Positions 1-9,378 of a stretch of 64,000 bases of DNA are shown one piece after another. Source of the DNA: Tritrichomonas foetus (taxonomy: Eukaryota; Parabasalia; Tritrichomonadida; Tritrichomonadidae); NCBI GenBank assembly GCA_001839685.1, contig MLAK01000627.1:107211-171210 (forward strand), given 5' to 3'. Made by a program: the position numbers and the translations under genes. The notes beneath the pieces were generated by a model. That model searched no databases, was not told the origin of the DNA, and saw only the letters and a list, made by a program, of their open reading frames with translations. How positions within the stretch are numbered: position 1 is the stretch's first letter; each line of letters begins with the position of its first letter.

Positions 1-2519
1 GAATTATCTTCTTCTGATTCGTCATTTGATTTCAGTTTAATTGGTTTCTTCGATCTCTTAGGTTTGTGAGTTCGTTTGCCTTTCTTAATCTTTTGAATTC
101 GTTTCTTAGGTTTACCAGTATTCGCATCAATTTCATTAGGTTCTTCAATCTCTTCTTCTTCATAATAATATTCATCTTCATCTTCGGAATTGTCTTCGTT
201 TTCAGACAAAATCTTGACTCTTTCAAAAAATTGCATAGCTTTTACATATTTATCAATTATTTCCTTTTCTTTTTTATTTCCAACTTCATTTTTGATATTT
301 CTTTCAATATTAACTTCGTCATATGAATCATTAAACTTGCGAGTGTTTCTATTTTGTCTTTCTAACAAATGAAATTCTTTTGAGTTTTCATTGGAGTGGC
401 TCTTTGATCGAAGATTTTGATTGCTTTTTGACTTGTGAAAATGGTCTCTATTAGAATTTCTCAATAATTCCTCACTGTTATTGATTTCTTCTTCATATTC
501 ATACTCATATTGATCTTCATCATTGTCATTCAGTTTGTCATCATAATAATTAAATTCTTCCTCTTCTATTATACAGTCAGTCTTTATTCCGATGTATTTG
601 GTAATTGTTTTTCCTTCTCTAGTATTTTTATTGATAATTTTCTGAGTTTTAACTTGTTTAATGATTTTTGGTTTCTTTGAAAATTCATTTCCCCTAGAAG
701 AATGTTTCGTTTTTGAGTTTATGGTTGGACTTTTATTAGGATTTGATTGTTGTGTGTCATTCATTTCATTATAATTTAGTGTTATAACTTCATCATCTTC
801 AGAATTACTATTTATTATATTTAATATTATATTATTATGATCGTTTTTACTATCATTTTGATCTTGATTAACTGTCTGGGGGAAAAGTTTTTCCTTAACT
901 ATTTTAATTGTTTTTCTTTTTTGAAATTGTCTAATATTAGAGTCTTTTACTTCATTTTTATCAAGTGTTTCATCATCATAACTATTTAATTTATTTTCAT
1001 TATCTAGTTGTGTCTTCTTCGGAAGCTTCTTCTTTATGGCTTTCTTTCCCGATTTCTTTTTATATATAATATTTTTGCTCCTTTTTTTGTCGCAAATTAT
1101 TTCAGATTCCTCTACTTTTTCTTTTTCGTCACCTGCGTCCTCAGTAAACTCATCTTCGCTACTGGAATTATGGATAAAATTAGAGGTTCTTGGAGTTTTG
1201 TGATTAGTGAATTGACTATTTATTTTGTTAATTTTTTTCTTTTTTGGGTTCTTTGTTTTTCGAGTGTGATTATTTCTTAATTTATTTATTGAACTCGAAG
1301 ATGTTCTATCATATGTAATATCTTCTTTCTCATCTTCAGATTCACCATCTTCTTCAATGTTATATTTTCTTTGGAAAGTATTTTTAGAAACAGGATTACT
1401 ATCTTTCACTTTTTGTATTCTCTTATTGTGGCTGTTTAAAGTGCTTCTTAACTTTTTCAATTTTTCAAGATTTTTATTAATATTATTGGTAATTTGAAAG
1501 TGAGAAGATATTGAGCTAAAAGAACTATTATTATCATTCTCAAAATCATGATTATTCTGTATTTTATAAGGACTTTCTCGTCTTCGAGATTTTTTTCTCT
1601 GAATAATCTCCTGAAACGCTTTTTCTTCATCTCTCTTTTTTCGCATTTCTATTTCTTTTCTTATATTTTCTGAAGTATTGGCATTATTTTCATTTTGATA
1701 TCCTTCATCTTTATCATGAAAATCATTTTTTAATAAATCTTTTTCATGTGGTTTGTGTGGTGAATTTCTTCGTATTTGAGGTTTTAAGCTGGCAGGAATA
1801 TTTCTTTGAGAGAATTGAGAAAGCTGTGTTCGATGTGGAGAAATTCTATTATCATTCTCATAAACATCAAATGAATCTTTTTTATCACGAGTCGATGAGT
1901 TTAAAGTACAGCAGAAATTCATTTGAGAATCATTTTTTTGTTGTGAAAGTTTTGTCTGAATTTTTTTTCGAGAAAAAAAATTGCCCTCATCATCTGATGA
2001 TGTAGAAGATATACTGGAATCCAAATGATCTAAATCATCAGTGTTGTCACCAGAATTTCTATACTTTTCAATATTGAATTTTCTTAATCTCATAAGCTTT
2101 TTATTTGCTTTTTTAAATGCTTCTTTATCCTTTATTAATGGATCATTTTGGGAAATGATTTTACACGAAATAAATTTATTATATTGCGATCTTTGACTAT
2201 ATGGAAGCAAATGGCTTAAAATATTGGAATCAACAACCTTATTTATATTGTTTGGAATGTCAATTATTTTTTGTGCTAACTGAAATGTATTCTGAGATTC
2301 TGATAAAATACTTTCTTCATTTTCATTGAGTGTGATGTTTGATAAAAAACGGTTGTCAAAATCAGATATTTTGGCAATGACTTCCATTGGTGAGTTTGTT
2401 GTTTGAAATATATTGACTCTTTTATTATTTGTTGAAATTTTTTGAGACATCGACGAGTTATTTTCTGATTGGTTTTCTAATCGTTGTGTCGTTGGCGGAA
2501 CCAGGGAGTGGCGCCACAT
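1..2519 (-). CDS. Large Lys/Asn/Glu/Ser-rich low-complexity protein, 3' end beyond the window
   Basis: One frame stays open on the minus strand from an ATG at 2517-2519 to the left edge, about 839 codons without a stop, so the C-terminus lies outside the window. A second in-frame ATG at 2448-2450 is the alternative start. The upstream one is preferred because the 23 codons between them are richer in G+C than flanking intergenic DNA, as coding sequence here tends to be. An in-frame stop lies just upstream at 2559-2561. The protein alternates acidic blocks (runs of Glu/Asp and Ser) with very basic blocks (Lys/Arg-rich), and has many Asn residues and no transmembrane segment. No domain was recognised. 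Such charged, disordered composition is common in nuclear and cytoskeletal scaffold proteins, but that is only a suggestion. The next gene, copine, is divergent, with about 1.07 kb between them. Confidence 0.75.
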   Translation of the reverse strand, partial: MWRHSLVPPTTQRLENQSENNSSMSQKISTNNKRVNIFQTTNSPMEVIAKISDFDNRFLSNITLNENEESILSESQNTFQLAQKIIDIPNNINKVVDSNILSHLLPYSQRSQYNKFISCKIISQNDPLIKDKEAFKKANKKLMRLRKFNIEKYRNSGDNTDDLDHLDSSISSTSSDDEGNFFSRKKIQTKLSQQKNDSQMNFCCTLNSSTRDKKDSFDVYENDNRISPHRTQLSQFSQRNIPASLKPQIRRNSPHKPHEKDLLKNDFHDKDEGYQNENNANTSENIRKEIEMRKKRDEEKAFQEIIQRKKSRRRESPYKIQNNHDFENDNNSSFSSISSHFQITNNINKNLEKLKKLRSTLNSHNKRIQKVKDSNPVSKNTFQRKYNIEEDGESEDEKEDITYDRTSSSSINKLRNNHTRKTKNPKKKKINKINSQFTNHKTPRTSNFIHNSSSEDEFTEDAGDEKEKVEESEIICDKKRSKNIIYKKKSGKKAIKKKLPKKTQLDNENKLNSYDDETLDKNEVKDSNIRQFQKRKTIKIVKEKLFPQTVNQDQNDSKNDHNNIILNIINSNSEDDEVITLNYNEMNDTQQSNPNKSPTINSKTKHSSRGNEFSKKPKIIKQVKTQKIINKNTREGKTITKYIGIKTDCIIEEEEFNYYDDKLNDNDEDQYEYEYEEEINNSEELLRNSNRDHFHKSKSNQNLRSKSHSNENSKEFHLLERQNRNTRKFNDSYDEVNIERNIKNEVGNKKEKEIIDKYVKAMQFFERVKILSENEDNSEDEDEYYYEEEEIEEPNEIDANTGKPKKRIQKIKKGKRTHKPKRSKKPIKLKSNDESEEDN

Positions 2520-3589
2520 CCTCGAAGGATCTGAGTGACCGTTTTGAATAAATAAAATTCAATGAAGTTTATCAAATTATTTCTATGTTTTTCTTTGCCT
2601 CAATTCGCATTTGAATATGAGGGTTTGTGATGAAATTCAAAATTCTGTATTATAAAGTTTGATTTTTTCTCTCTTTTTCTTTCTACTTTTTCACAAATTA
2701 GCTAATGATCAAATTTTTCTGTATTCATTCAATTAGTTCCCTTTTCTTTCAAACTGTGTGGGTTTTCGGTATAAATCCATATTCTCTGAGTATTACTTGG
2801 TTTATTTTGTTTACAATATTATTTATTTCTGATATTATATCCCCAAATGAACTAAACACTTTGAGATAACGAGATTTTTTTGTAATGAATTTTGAAAGAT
2901 AGCTTGTCAATTCATTCAAATGCTTTTATCCTATTATCTATTTGACGAAAAAACAATTTTATAATAAAATAATTCATAATTATTGTAAATAAAAAACTAA
3001 TACCTAAATAATTCTCTAAAAAAATAATAATTGATCAACAATTTTGTTGAGAGCAAAATTTTCGATTTTAAGGACTGAATTGACTGAAACACATGATTCT
3101 GAAACTGGTGTTCTCATTTTTGTGGTTCTGCGAGTGTTTTTCCCAAAATATATATTTTTGAATGACAAAAATGGCGCCAGGAGACATTTTCATTTATGCT
3201 TTAAGAGGAATACATATGAAATCTCCAAAATTCAAAGGCGAATTGCGGAATAGATTTCCTGGAACGATCGTTCTGAACATTGAATGAACTTTTTCGGTGA
3301 AAATTTTCTGAACAAAATTTCGATCACCCAAATTTCAATGAAAGTTTTTATTTGACCAGAAATTGATTCAATTTAAACACAAAATCCACTTTTTCCTATT
3401 CAAATGTGCCGCTAATTCAATGATGTTCATTTTTCACTTCTCAGAAAATCTGATCATATTGAATACTTTACACCAATATGATTTATGAGTAAAATTTACT
3501 ACTTTATATTTTTAAATAGTTTATAAATCGTTAACTATTGAATTTATTAACTTTTTGATATATCAGCTAAATTTTTCATAATTTAATTT
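2520..3589. other. Intergenic region, divergent promoters
   Basis: About 1.07 kb between the divergent charged protein and the copine gene. A 69-codon open stretch at 3044-3253 begins at TTG and has no recognisable features, so it is not called. No RNA gene or repeat was seen. A TCATAATT word at 3576-3583, 12 nt before the copine ATG, is a weak initiator match. Confidence 0.6.
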
Positions 3590-5221
3590 ATGAAAGTTGC
3601 TTACGCATCTTACAACAACATTCCAAGACAAAATTCTGTTGCTAATTATACAGGAGTCGAATCTGTTAATACCACAACAATTGCTACGAATAGTTCAACC
3701 GTTTTCCCAATAGTTAATCTTCATGTCTCAGCCAAAAATTTAAAAGATGTTGATATTGTCACAGTTTCTGATCCAATGTGTGTCCTTTTCATCTGGCAAA
3801 ACAACAAATGGGAAGAATTTGCTCGAACCGAAGTTGTTTGGAATAATCTCAATCCAGAATGGGTCACTTTTTTTGCAGTGATGTATGTCTTTGAAATCAG
3901 GCAGCCCCTTTTATTCAGAGTTTATGATGTTGATGGCGACAATGCAAATTTATCCAAACAGAAAATCATTGGTGAAAAGCAGTTTGATTTAGCTCAAATT
4001 GTAGCAGCTAATGGTACAACTGAGTTGAAATTGACCGCTCCAAAATCTAATGAAAATTGTGGGACTCTGTTTGTAACACCAGAACAAGTTGAAAATTGTG
4101 CATCTATCGTTAATTTCAAAATAACTGGTTCAAAACTCAAAAAAATGAAAGTCTTATCATCTAACCAGCCTTTTTATGTTATTGCCAAAGCTTCAGAAGG
4201 CGGTAAATTTTTGCCCATTTATCAATCAGAAGTGTCCAAGAAAATGACATGGAAAAGAGCTTCTGTTCCTTACCAAGTTTTATGCAATGTAGATCCAGAA
4301 AGACCATTAAGAATTACAGTGTTTGATTATAGATCTCACAGTGCAGCAGTTCCAATAGGATTTTTTGATACTTCATTTTCTAGACTTTCTGAAAGTATCA
4401 ACAGTAAGATTTCCTTACTTGATAATAAAAATAAAAATGTTGGTGATATAATAATTAATGAAGTTTCCCTTCAACAAAGATTCAGCTTTTATGATTATAT
4501 TCATGGTGGTGTCCAATTGAATTTAATTACTGCTATTGATTTTACTGCTTCAAACAGAGATCCAAGAGATTCAAGATCATTGCATTATTTATCTCCAAAT
4601 GGAGTAAACCAATATCAAAGTTGTATTCGTGCGGTTGGTGAAATATTATGTCCTTATGATTCTGATCAATTATTCCCAGTATTAGGTTTTGGAGCCAAAA
4701 TTGCTGGTCAGGTGCAACATTGTTTCCCACTCACTTTTAATCCACAAGCACCATGCGTTCAAGGTCTCCCTGGAATTATGGGTGCGTACCAAAATGCTTT
4801 AATGCAAGTACAATTAAGTGGACCAACATTATTTGCACCAATTATTCGATACTCAAGTCAACTCGCTGTTCAATCATTCCACGAAAGCCGAACGTACACA
4901 ATTTTACTCATTATTACAGATGGAATTATTAACGATATGCAAGACACAATTGACGCAATTGTTGATGCTGGCCGGATTCCGCTTTCAATCATCATTGTTG
5001 GAGTAGGAAATGCTGATTTCTCGGCAATGGACATCCTTGACGCCGATGATGATCCTTTGGTTTCTAGATCAGGAGTGAAAGAATGCAGAGATTTAGTTCA
5101 ATTCGTGCCATTCAATAAATTTGCAAATACTCACTATTCTATTCTTGCTTCTGAAGTTCTTGAAGAGATTCCAAGACAACTTGTTGAATGGGCTGAAATG
5201 AATGGAGTGAGACCGGCTTGA
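3590..5221 (+). CDS. Copine family protein (two C2 domains plus copine-type vWA domain)
   Basis: 543 residues with the full copine layout. A C2A-like domain spans about residues 40-150, with acidic loop residues Asp61 and Asp113/Asp115/Asp117. A second C2-like domain spans about 170-292. A copine A-domain fills about 305-540. The A-domain opens with the metal-site motif DFTAS at 317-321 and continues with family-typical stretches such as VLGFGAKI and a LLIITDG strand. Copines are cytosolic proteins that bind phospholipid membranes in response to calcium and recruit partners through the vWA-like domain. The second C2 domain keeps fewer acidic residues than the first and may bind calcium poorly. 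Length is normal for the family. The gene stands alone, with no operon-like partner. Confidence 0.93.
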   Translation: MKVAYASYNNIPRQNSVANYTGVESVNTTTIATNSSTVFPIVNLHVSAKNLKDVDIVTVSDPMCVLFIWQNNKWEEFARTEVVWNNLNPEWVTFFAVMYVFEIRQPLLFRVYDVDGDNANLSKQKIIGEKQFDLAQIVAANGTTELKLTAPKSNENCGTLFVTPEQVENCASIVNFKITGSKLKKMKVLSSNQPFYVIAKASEGGKFLPIYQSEVSKKMTWKRASVPYQVLCNVDPERPLRITVFDYRSHSAAVPIGFFDTSFSRLSESINSKISLLDNKNKNVGDIIINEVSLQQRFSFYDYIHGGVQLNLITAIDFTASNRDPRDSRSLHYLSPNGVNQYQSCIRAVGEILCPYDSDQLFPVLGFGAKIAGQVQHCFPLTFNPQAPCVQGLPGIMGAYQNALMQVQLSGPTLFAPIIRYSSQLAVQSFHESRTYTILLIITDGIINDMQDTIDAIVDAGRIPLSIIIVGVGNADFSAMDILDADDDPLVSRSGVKECRDLVQFVPFNKFANTHYSILASEVLEEIPRQLVEWAEMNGVRPA

Positions 5222-5324
5222 AAACAGTTATTATTGTTAAATGCATTTCTATTTCTTATTAATTAGCTTAATCTTTTTTCCTTTATCTTCATTTGTTTCA
5301 ATTTAAGAATATAAAATGTTAACA

Positions 5325-5336
5325 TTTCCCGCAAAA
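5325..5336 (+). promoter_or_regulatory. E2F-like element TTTCCCGCAAAA
   Basis: The word TTTCCCGC followed by A-rich sequence fits the classical E2F/DP core. G+C-rich octamers are rare in this AT-rich intergenic DNA. It lies about 275 bp upstream of the small gene at 5612, further than the other E2F-like words here, so its role is less certain. Confidence 0.35.
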
Positions 5337-5596
5337 AGATAGATTCAGCTTGATGAAGCATTCAATATTAGAAATGTAAGTAATGTTGAAATTGAATTTG
5401 TTTCAGTCATAAAGTTGTCTTTAATCATCTTTTCCTAAATTTGCCTAAATATTTTATTTTTCATAAAAATGATCATAGAATAGATGCCAATTATATGTCA
5501 TTATATATATGTAGAGTTTGATAATCATTATTTGTGTCATAATGTGATATTCTCAGTATGATATGTTACTGTTGACAAATTGTTTTGTCAACAAAA

Positions 5597-5604
5597 TCAT
5601 TTTC
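5597..5604 (+). promoter_or_regulatory. Initiator-like element TCATTTTC
   Basis: It matches the trichomonad initiator pattern TCA-Y-W-Y, where the A is the usual transcription start. The A is 13 nt upstream of the ATG at 5612, the short 5' UTR expected for these organisms. It supports the chosen start codon. Confidence 0.5.
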
Positions 5605-5611
5605 CACATAA

Positions 5612-6013
5612 ATGACTGAAGAATTAGTTTCTCCTTCAAGCGAAGAATGTCAGAGTATAATGCGCTATGCTAGACATTCTGCACTTGCTACTGACCGCAT
5701 TTGCGGAACACTTTTAGCATTTTCTAATCGACTCGAAGAATTAAATATCATTCCCAAAGATCGAAAAACGAAAAAGATTCGCGACCAACACCTCAAAAAA
5801 CACAGACTTGAGCTCAACATTCCAAAAGAGAAAATCGAAGAAATGGTGAAAAAAGTTCAAGGACATCCAGATCCCGAATCCCTCGTGGCTTCCCTTTTCA
5901 GAGACTTAAACTTACGCCGAGTAAAGAAATGTACAACAAAAATAGCAGACCCAGATTCATCAGCAGACGAAGCAGAAAATGACGCCGATGTTGATCAAGA
6001 AGGATCACCGTAA
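5612..6013 (+). CDS. Small hypothetical protein with acidic tail
   Basis: 133 residues, not recognised. The N-terminal half is predicted helical (about residues 13-48). A basic stretch rich in Lys/Arg/His follows at about 50-68, then another helical segment at about 71-105, and finally an acidic Asp/Glu/Ala tail at about 113-133. No membrane segment or signal peptide. An initiator-like element 13 nt upstream of the ATG and coding-like codon use on one strand support a real gene. The basic centre followed by an acidic tail would suit a nucleic-acid- or histone-associated protein, but nothing in the sequence proves this. Confidence 0.65.
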   Translation: MTEELVSPSSEECQSIMRYARHSALATDRICGTLLAFSNRLEELNIIPKDRKTKKIRDQHLKKHRLELNIPKEKIEEMVKKVQGHPDPESLVASLFRDLNLRRVKKCTTKIADPDSSADEAENDADVDQEGSP

Positions 6014-6779
6014 AATTATAATAAAAATAATGATCTTAAACAAGCACAAATACATACTAATGATTCATAAATAAAAATTATTAAAATCCATTTTTAGGCA
6101 AAATTTCTTCCGTTTTTCGTTTTTCTTTCTTATTCTAAATAAATGATAACTTTTCATACTCAGAATTATTTTTCCAACCTTTCCAATGAGTATTTATACC
6201 TCTGTACTACTACCAAGTTTCGTTGTTTCTTTCATTTTTCTATAACCCTTTGGTTGTAATATCTATTCTTCTGTTAGAACTTTTCTGCTTTTTCACTTGA
6301 TGAACAGAAATTTGGAGACATTATTTCTTTTTATTTCTGCTGATAAATAACTTTCTCTTTCACTAATATATGATTCACGTATTAACACGATCTTCATGAA
6401 ATTCGAAACACTGGTGAAAGAGAAATCTTTTTTCAGTTTTGAATAGTTTCACTCGACAAAATCACAGTTGAACATTTAGATATGTTTCATAGTACAGAAT
6501 TGTTGAATTGTATCAGCTGATATCTAATTATTTGCATTTGGTATTAGGAGAAAGAAACATTATATTTCCATAGTTTACTGAAACTCTAACTTCTACTTTT
6601 TTTCAAAATGAAGGCTGAGAAATTTCATCAAAAATTTATTCCTGAAAAATAAAAAAGTTTTTACAATGAACATTCAACAATTCGATGATATGAAGCATTT
6701 CCATTGATCGAATAAAAAAAAAAATTAAAAAAGATAAAATAGATTTCTAGTGTATTTACATATCATCAAAAAAAATGGC
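6014..6779. other. Intergenic region between convergent genes
   Basis: 766 bases between the convergent 133-residue and 129-residue genes. AT-rich and T-rich on the plus strand. There is a 12-base palindrome TATCAGCTGATA at 6511-6522, short enough to be chance. No gene or RNA recognised. Confidence 0.6.
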
Positions 6780-7169
6780 TTATTGCATACTATCAGAAAA
6801 ATTTTTCCATCTTTTTTCAAATTTTACTGAGGGGGAGTCGGTGAGCTCATAGTGTACATTTCTGAATGTTGATGATGGAATGAAGTGAATTTTTTTGCCT
6901 GTTTGTTGGGGAGTCATACTCTGTACAGAGGTATTTGAAAAAAGAGATCGACCTGACATGTTTCCTTTGGGAGTGCCGCCCTTTTTCATAGCGTCTTTAA
7001 AAGATTGATCAAGTTGTGTTTTCCTTTTTGTGCATTCGTTTTTTCCATTCACAATCTTTTGAGTCTTTCTAATTCTCTCTCGTTCGCCATCAAATTGGCG
7101 CTGGAGAGCTGAAGGTGATGCGGGCGGTGTTGAAAAAGAAGCAGCGAATGTAGATGTGGACAAAGACAT
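6780..7169 (-). CDS. Small hypothetical protein, possibly cell-cycle regulated
   Basis: 129 residues from the ATG at 7167-7169. The open frame extends upstream only to a TTG. The N-terminus is Ser/Thr/Ala/Pro-rich and includes proline-directed sites (STPPASPS). The middle is basic (RERIRKTQK and several Lys), and a second basic Ser/Gly/Lys part follows. It ends with KFEKRWKNFSDSMQ. No known domain was recognised, and it looks largely disordered. The notable context is upstream: an E2F-like TTCCCGCC word about 35 bp before the ATG and a perfect TTTCCCGCCAAA about 210 bp before it, which suggests expression around S phase. TP/SP sites in the N-terminus would suit control by a cyclin-dependent kinase (inference). 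Confidence 0.6.
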   Translation of the reverse strand: MSLSTSTFAASFSTPPASPSALQRQFDGERERIRKTQKIVNGKNECTKRKTQLDQSFKDAMKKGGTPKGNMSGRSLFSNTSVQSMTPQQTGKKIHFIPSSTFRNVHYELTDSPSVKFEKRWKNFSDSMQ

Positions 7170-7202
7170 TCGAAGAAAATTTGTAAAATAATATCCTATC
7201 AA

Positions 7203-7213
7203 ATGGCGGGAAT
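7203..7213 (-). promoter_or_regulatory. E2F-like element close to the start of the 129-residue gene
   Basis: The plus strand reads ATGGCGGGAAT; on the gene's strand the core is TTCCCGCCAT. It lies about 35 bp upstream of the ATG at 7169. It fits the E2F core (TTCCCGCC) and stands out in AT-rich surroundings. Confidence 0.45.
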
Positions 7214-7379
7214 TAAATATTGAAATTAAAATATCTTACTATAAACCGATATTTTTATTGTGTTTTGCATTTATCTATATTCAATTTTATATATAATTTA
7301 TTATTTAATTATTTATTACCATATTTCATTTGATGATGCGAAGATAAACGTCAATAACAATTTTTATCGGAATTTTTCG

Positions 7380-7391
7380 TTTCCCGCCAAA
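7380..7391. promoter_or_regulatory. Perfect E2F-like element TTTCCCGCCAAA
   Basis: This is the textbook near-palindromic E2F site, located in intergenic DNA about 210 bp upstream of the minus-strand gene at 7169. No other gene starts nearby. Together with the nearer word at 7203-7213 it makes a paired promoter arrangement. Confidence 0.45.
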
Positions 7392-7858
7392 AACATAAAA
7401 GGTAATTGTGAAGTGAAATATTTTCAACTCAACAATAAGGAGAAAATGTTATTAATTTTTATCTTCAGGATTCTTTAATAAAGGATGTTCATAAATGAAT
7501 AGCTATTCAATTGGTTAGAAAAAGATGAAATTGGGTTTTCATGAAACATTTGAAGAAGCTCAGCTTCTCAATCACATTATAGACTGTAGTGCTTTAGTTT
7601 GCAAATCAAAATAGTCATAATGAGAATTCACGAAATGTTTTGATTCTAAAACAGTTGATAAAAAGTGTGTTGATAAGATGTTTGTCTACTTAGATGGAAT
7701 ATATAACATCTGTTTTAACTTTAAAAACAGAATGGTTATTTCTTGATATCTTTTTGGGAAATAAGCATCATTGATAGTTGTTATAACATGGATAAAAACT
7801 CATTTAAAAAAATAGATATTTTAATTTATTATGAAAAGTAAACAAATCTATTTCATTA

Positions 7859-9283
7859 TTATTCATCATTTGTTTCAATGTGCGCGGAAATAGATCGAAG
7901 TTTGAATGATATGGCTTGCTGTGTTTCATCAATCAGATGCTCACCAGGTTTGCCAGCATAAATAATACTTTCATCCGTGCATCCAACTTCTGCTAAAGTT
8001 TGTTCAGGATAAGATAAATATGCTTTATAGTTACCTGTTTCAATAGCCAATTCCAATTCTGGTTCTTGAACCTTGAACAGTTTGGGAATCCTTGAAGACA
8101 AAAGACCAATCTTCATAGAAAGAGGAATTGTTTTCGTAATGGTTTGGTCACCATAAACAAACTTAATAGTTGCCTTTTTCTTCTGTGTAACTGGCTTTTC
8201 AACTGGCATTGCAGGTTCACCAAACTTTTTAACAAGTTCATCCCAACGTTGATGTTTTGCTGATCCATTTGCAGCAACATCTTTGGCATAAAATTCGAGG
8301 TATTGAATTTCACTTTGATATAATTCAGATGGCGCAATTTGACTTCCATTTAGTTTCTTCAAATGTGGGAATCTAACAACAGTGATCATTCTTGCTTCAA
8401 TTTCACCTGTTTTCTCTTGGAATGGATTTCTTTGAAGTGATAAATCTTCAAGTTTGGGGAATTTCAATAATCCATCAATTGAAAATACATCTTCAATTTT
8501 ATTCGATTTAATCATAATTGTTGTTAAGCTCAAGAATGTGTTTGGTAAATATTCAACTTTTGTCAATTCATTATTACACAAAGAAAGGATTTCCAAATTA
8601 GGCAATTTTCCTAAATTTTGAGAAACATCATTAAAATCAGTAATTTTGAGTCCATCTAAATGAATATCCTTTAAAGAATTAACATTAGAAAAGATAGAAA
8701 GTGGTGGAAGTGAACAATATGAAATGTCAATTTTTTCGAGCTTTGGAAAAGCTTGGAATAGAATTTTGATGTGTTCTTCATTCAAATTTGTATGATTTAC
8801 GACGATTTCTTTTAAATCATAAGTTTTAGTTGCAGGTGGAAATGCATAAAAGTGTGTTTGTCCTAAAATTAATGTTTCTATGAAAGGAGCAACATCAAGA
8901 ATATCCCAAATAAATTGGAAAGATCCAACAAGTGTATGAGATGCATTCACTGTACGAACGTGGCTTGGGAAGTCTGAAACACTTCCTACTGTTTCTAAAT
9001 CTGTATTATCGAGTGATAAAAATCCGTTTGCCCCTCGATATTCGGATAACATATCTGCAAGCACGAGTCCTTTTTTGGCAGCTGCTTTTCGAACAAATGA
9101 ACCACTATTTGGTTTTGTAACTTCAAAAAGTTTCTGTCCTTTGTATTCGCCGTTATGTTTTCCACGTTCTGGATTATCCCATTCAACACCGAGCCATTCG
9201 CCATCGTTTCCTTTTGCGTCTTGTAATATTCCTTCCCAACGAACTGTTGCGGCACTTCCGTCGGCAGCACGAATTCTGTACAT
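7859..9283 (-). CDS. TBCE: Tubulin-specific chaperone E (tubulin folding cofactor E)
   Basis: 474 residues from the ATG at 9281-9283. The longer open frame starts at a TTG and adds 30 unlikely residues. The domain order is that of TBCE. A CAP-Gly domain at about 1-70 carries WLGVEWDNPERGKHNG and GSFVRK. Leucine-rich repeats run from about 135 to 310. A C-terminal ubiquitin-like domain occupies about 385-470. TBCE binds alpha-tubulin and, with cofactors C, D and B, assembles and dissociates the alpha/beta-tubulin dimer in the cytosol. Family length (about 500) agrees. The gene is divergent from the helical-repeat gene at 9379, with only 95 bp between the ATGs, so the two probably share a promoter region. 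Confidence 0.92.
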   Translation of the reverse strand: MYRIRAADGSAATVRWEGILQDAKGNDGEWLGVEWDNPERGKHNGEYKGQKLFEVTKPNSGSFVRKAAAKKGLVLADMLSEYRGANGFLSLDNTDLETVGSVSDFPSHVRTVNASHTLVGSFQFIWDILDVAPFIETLILGQTHFYAFPPATKTYDLKEIVVNHTNLNEEHIKILFQAFPKLEKIDISYCSLPPLSIFSNVNSLKDIHLDGLKITDFNDVSQNLGKLPNLEILSLCNNELTKVEYLPNTFLSLTTIMIKSNKIEDVFSIDGLLKFPKLEDLSLQRNPFQEKTGEIEARMITVVRFPHLKKLNGSQIAPSELYQSEIQYLEFYAKDVAANGSAKHQRWDELVKKFGEPAMPVEKPVTQKKKATIKFVYGDQTITKTIPLSMKIGLLSSRIPKLFKVQEPELELAIETGNYKAYLSYPEQTLAEVGCTDESIIYAGKPGEHLIDETQQAISFKLRSISAHIETNDE

Positions 9284-9378
9284 AAGAAAATCGATAAAAA
9301 AAACTTTGAGATGGATTATTATTAAACGTTCACTTATCGTCCGGCCAATTATAGACGAATCTTTTTCCAACAATAAAA

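Larger units (their letters stand above)
5222..5611. other. Intergenic region
   Basis: 390 bases between the copine stop and the next ATG. It holds an E2F-like word at 5325-5336 and an initiator-like word at 5597-5604, both listed separately. Otherwise AT-rich with no gene seen. Confidence 0.6.
7170..7858. other. Intergenic region
   Basis: 689 bases between the start of the 129-residue gene and the end of the TBCE gene. It holds the two E2F-like words. A 72-codon open stretch at 7260-7478 consists of Ile/Tyr/Phe-rich translation of AT-rich DNA and is not called. Confidence 0.6.

Noticed and set aside
2508..2530. Adjacent G+C-rich inverted repeats (GTGGCGCCAC and ATCCT-CGA-AGGAT) near the left gene's start
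   Set aside because: They fall in and just upstream of the first codons of the left gene when its upstream in-frame ATG (2517-2519) is used, so the G+C richness is explained by coding sequence.
3044..3253. 69-codon plus-strand open frame upstream of copine
   Set aside because: Starts at TTG, has no recognisable motif and no initiator upstream.
7260..7478. 72-codon open frame on the plus strand
   Set aside because: Ile/Tyr/Phe/Asn-rich translation of AT-rich DNA without a motif, and overlapping an E2F-like regulatory word.
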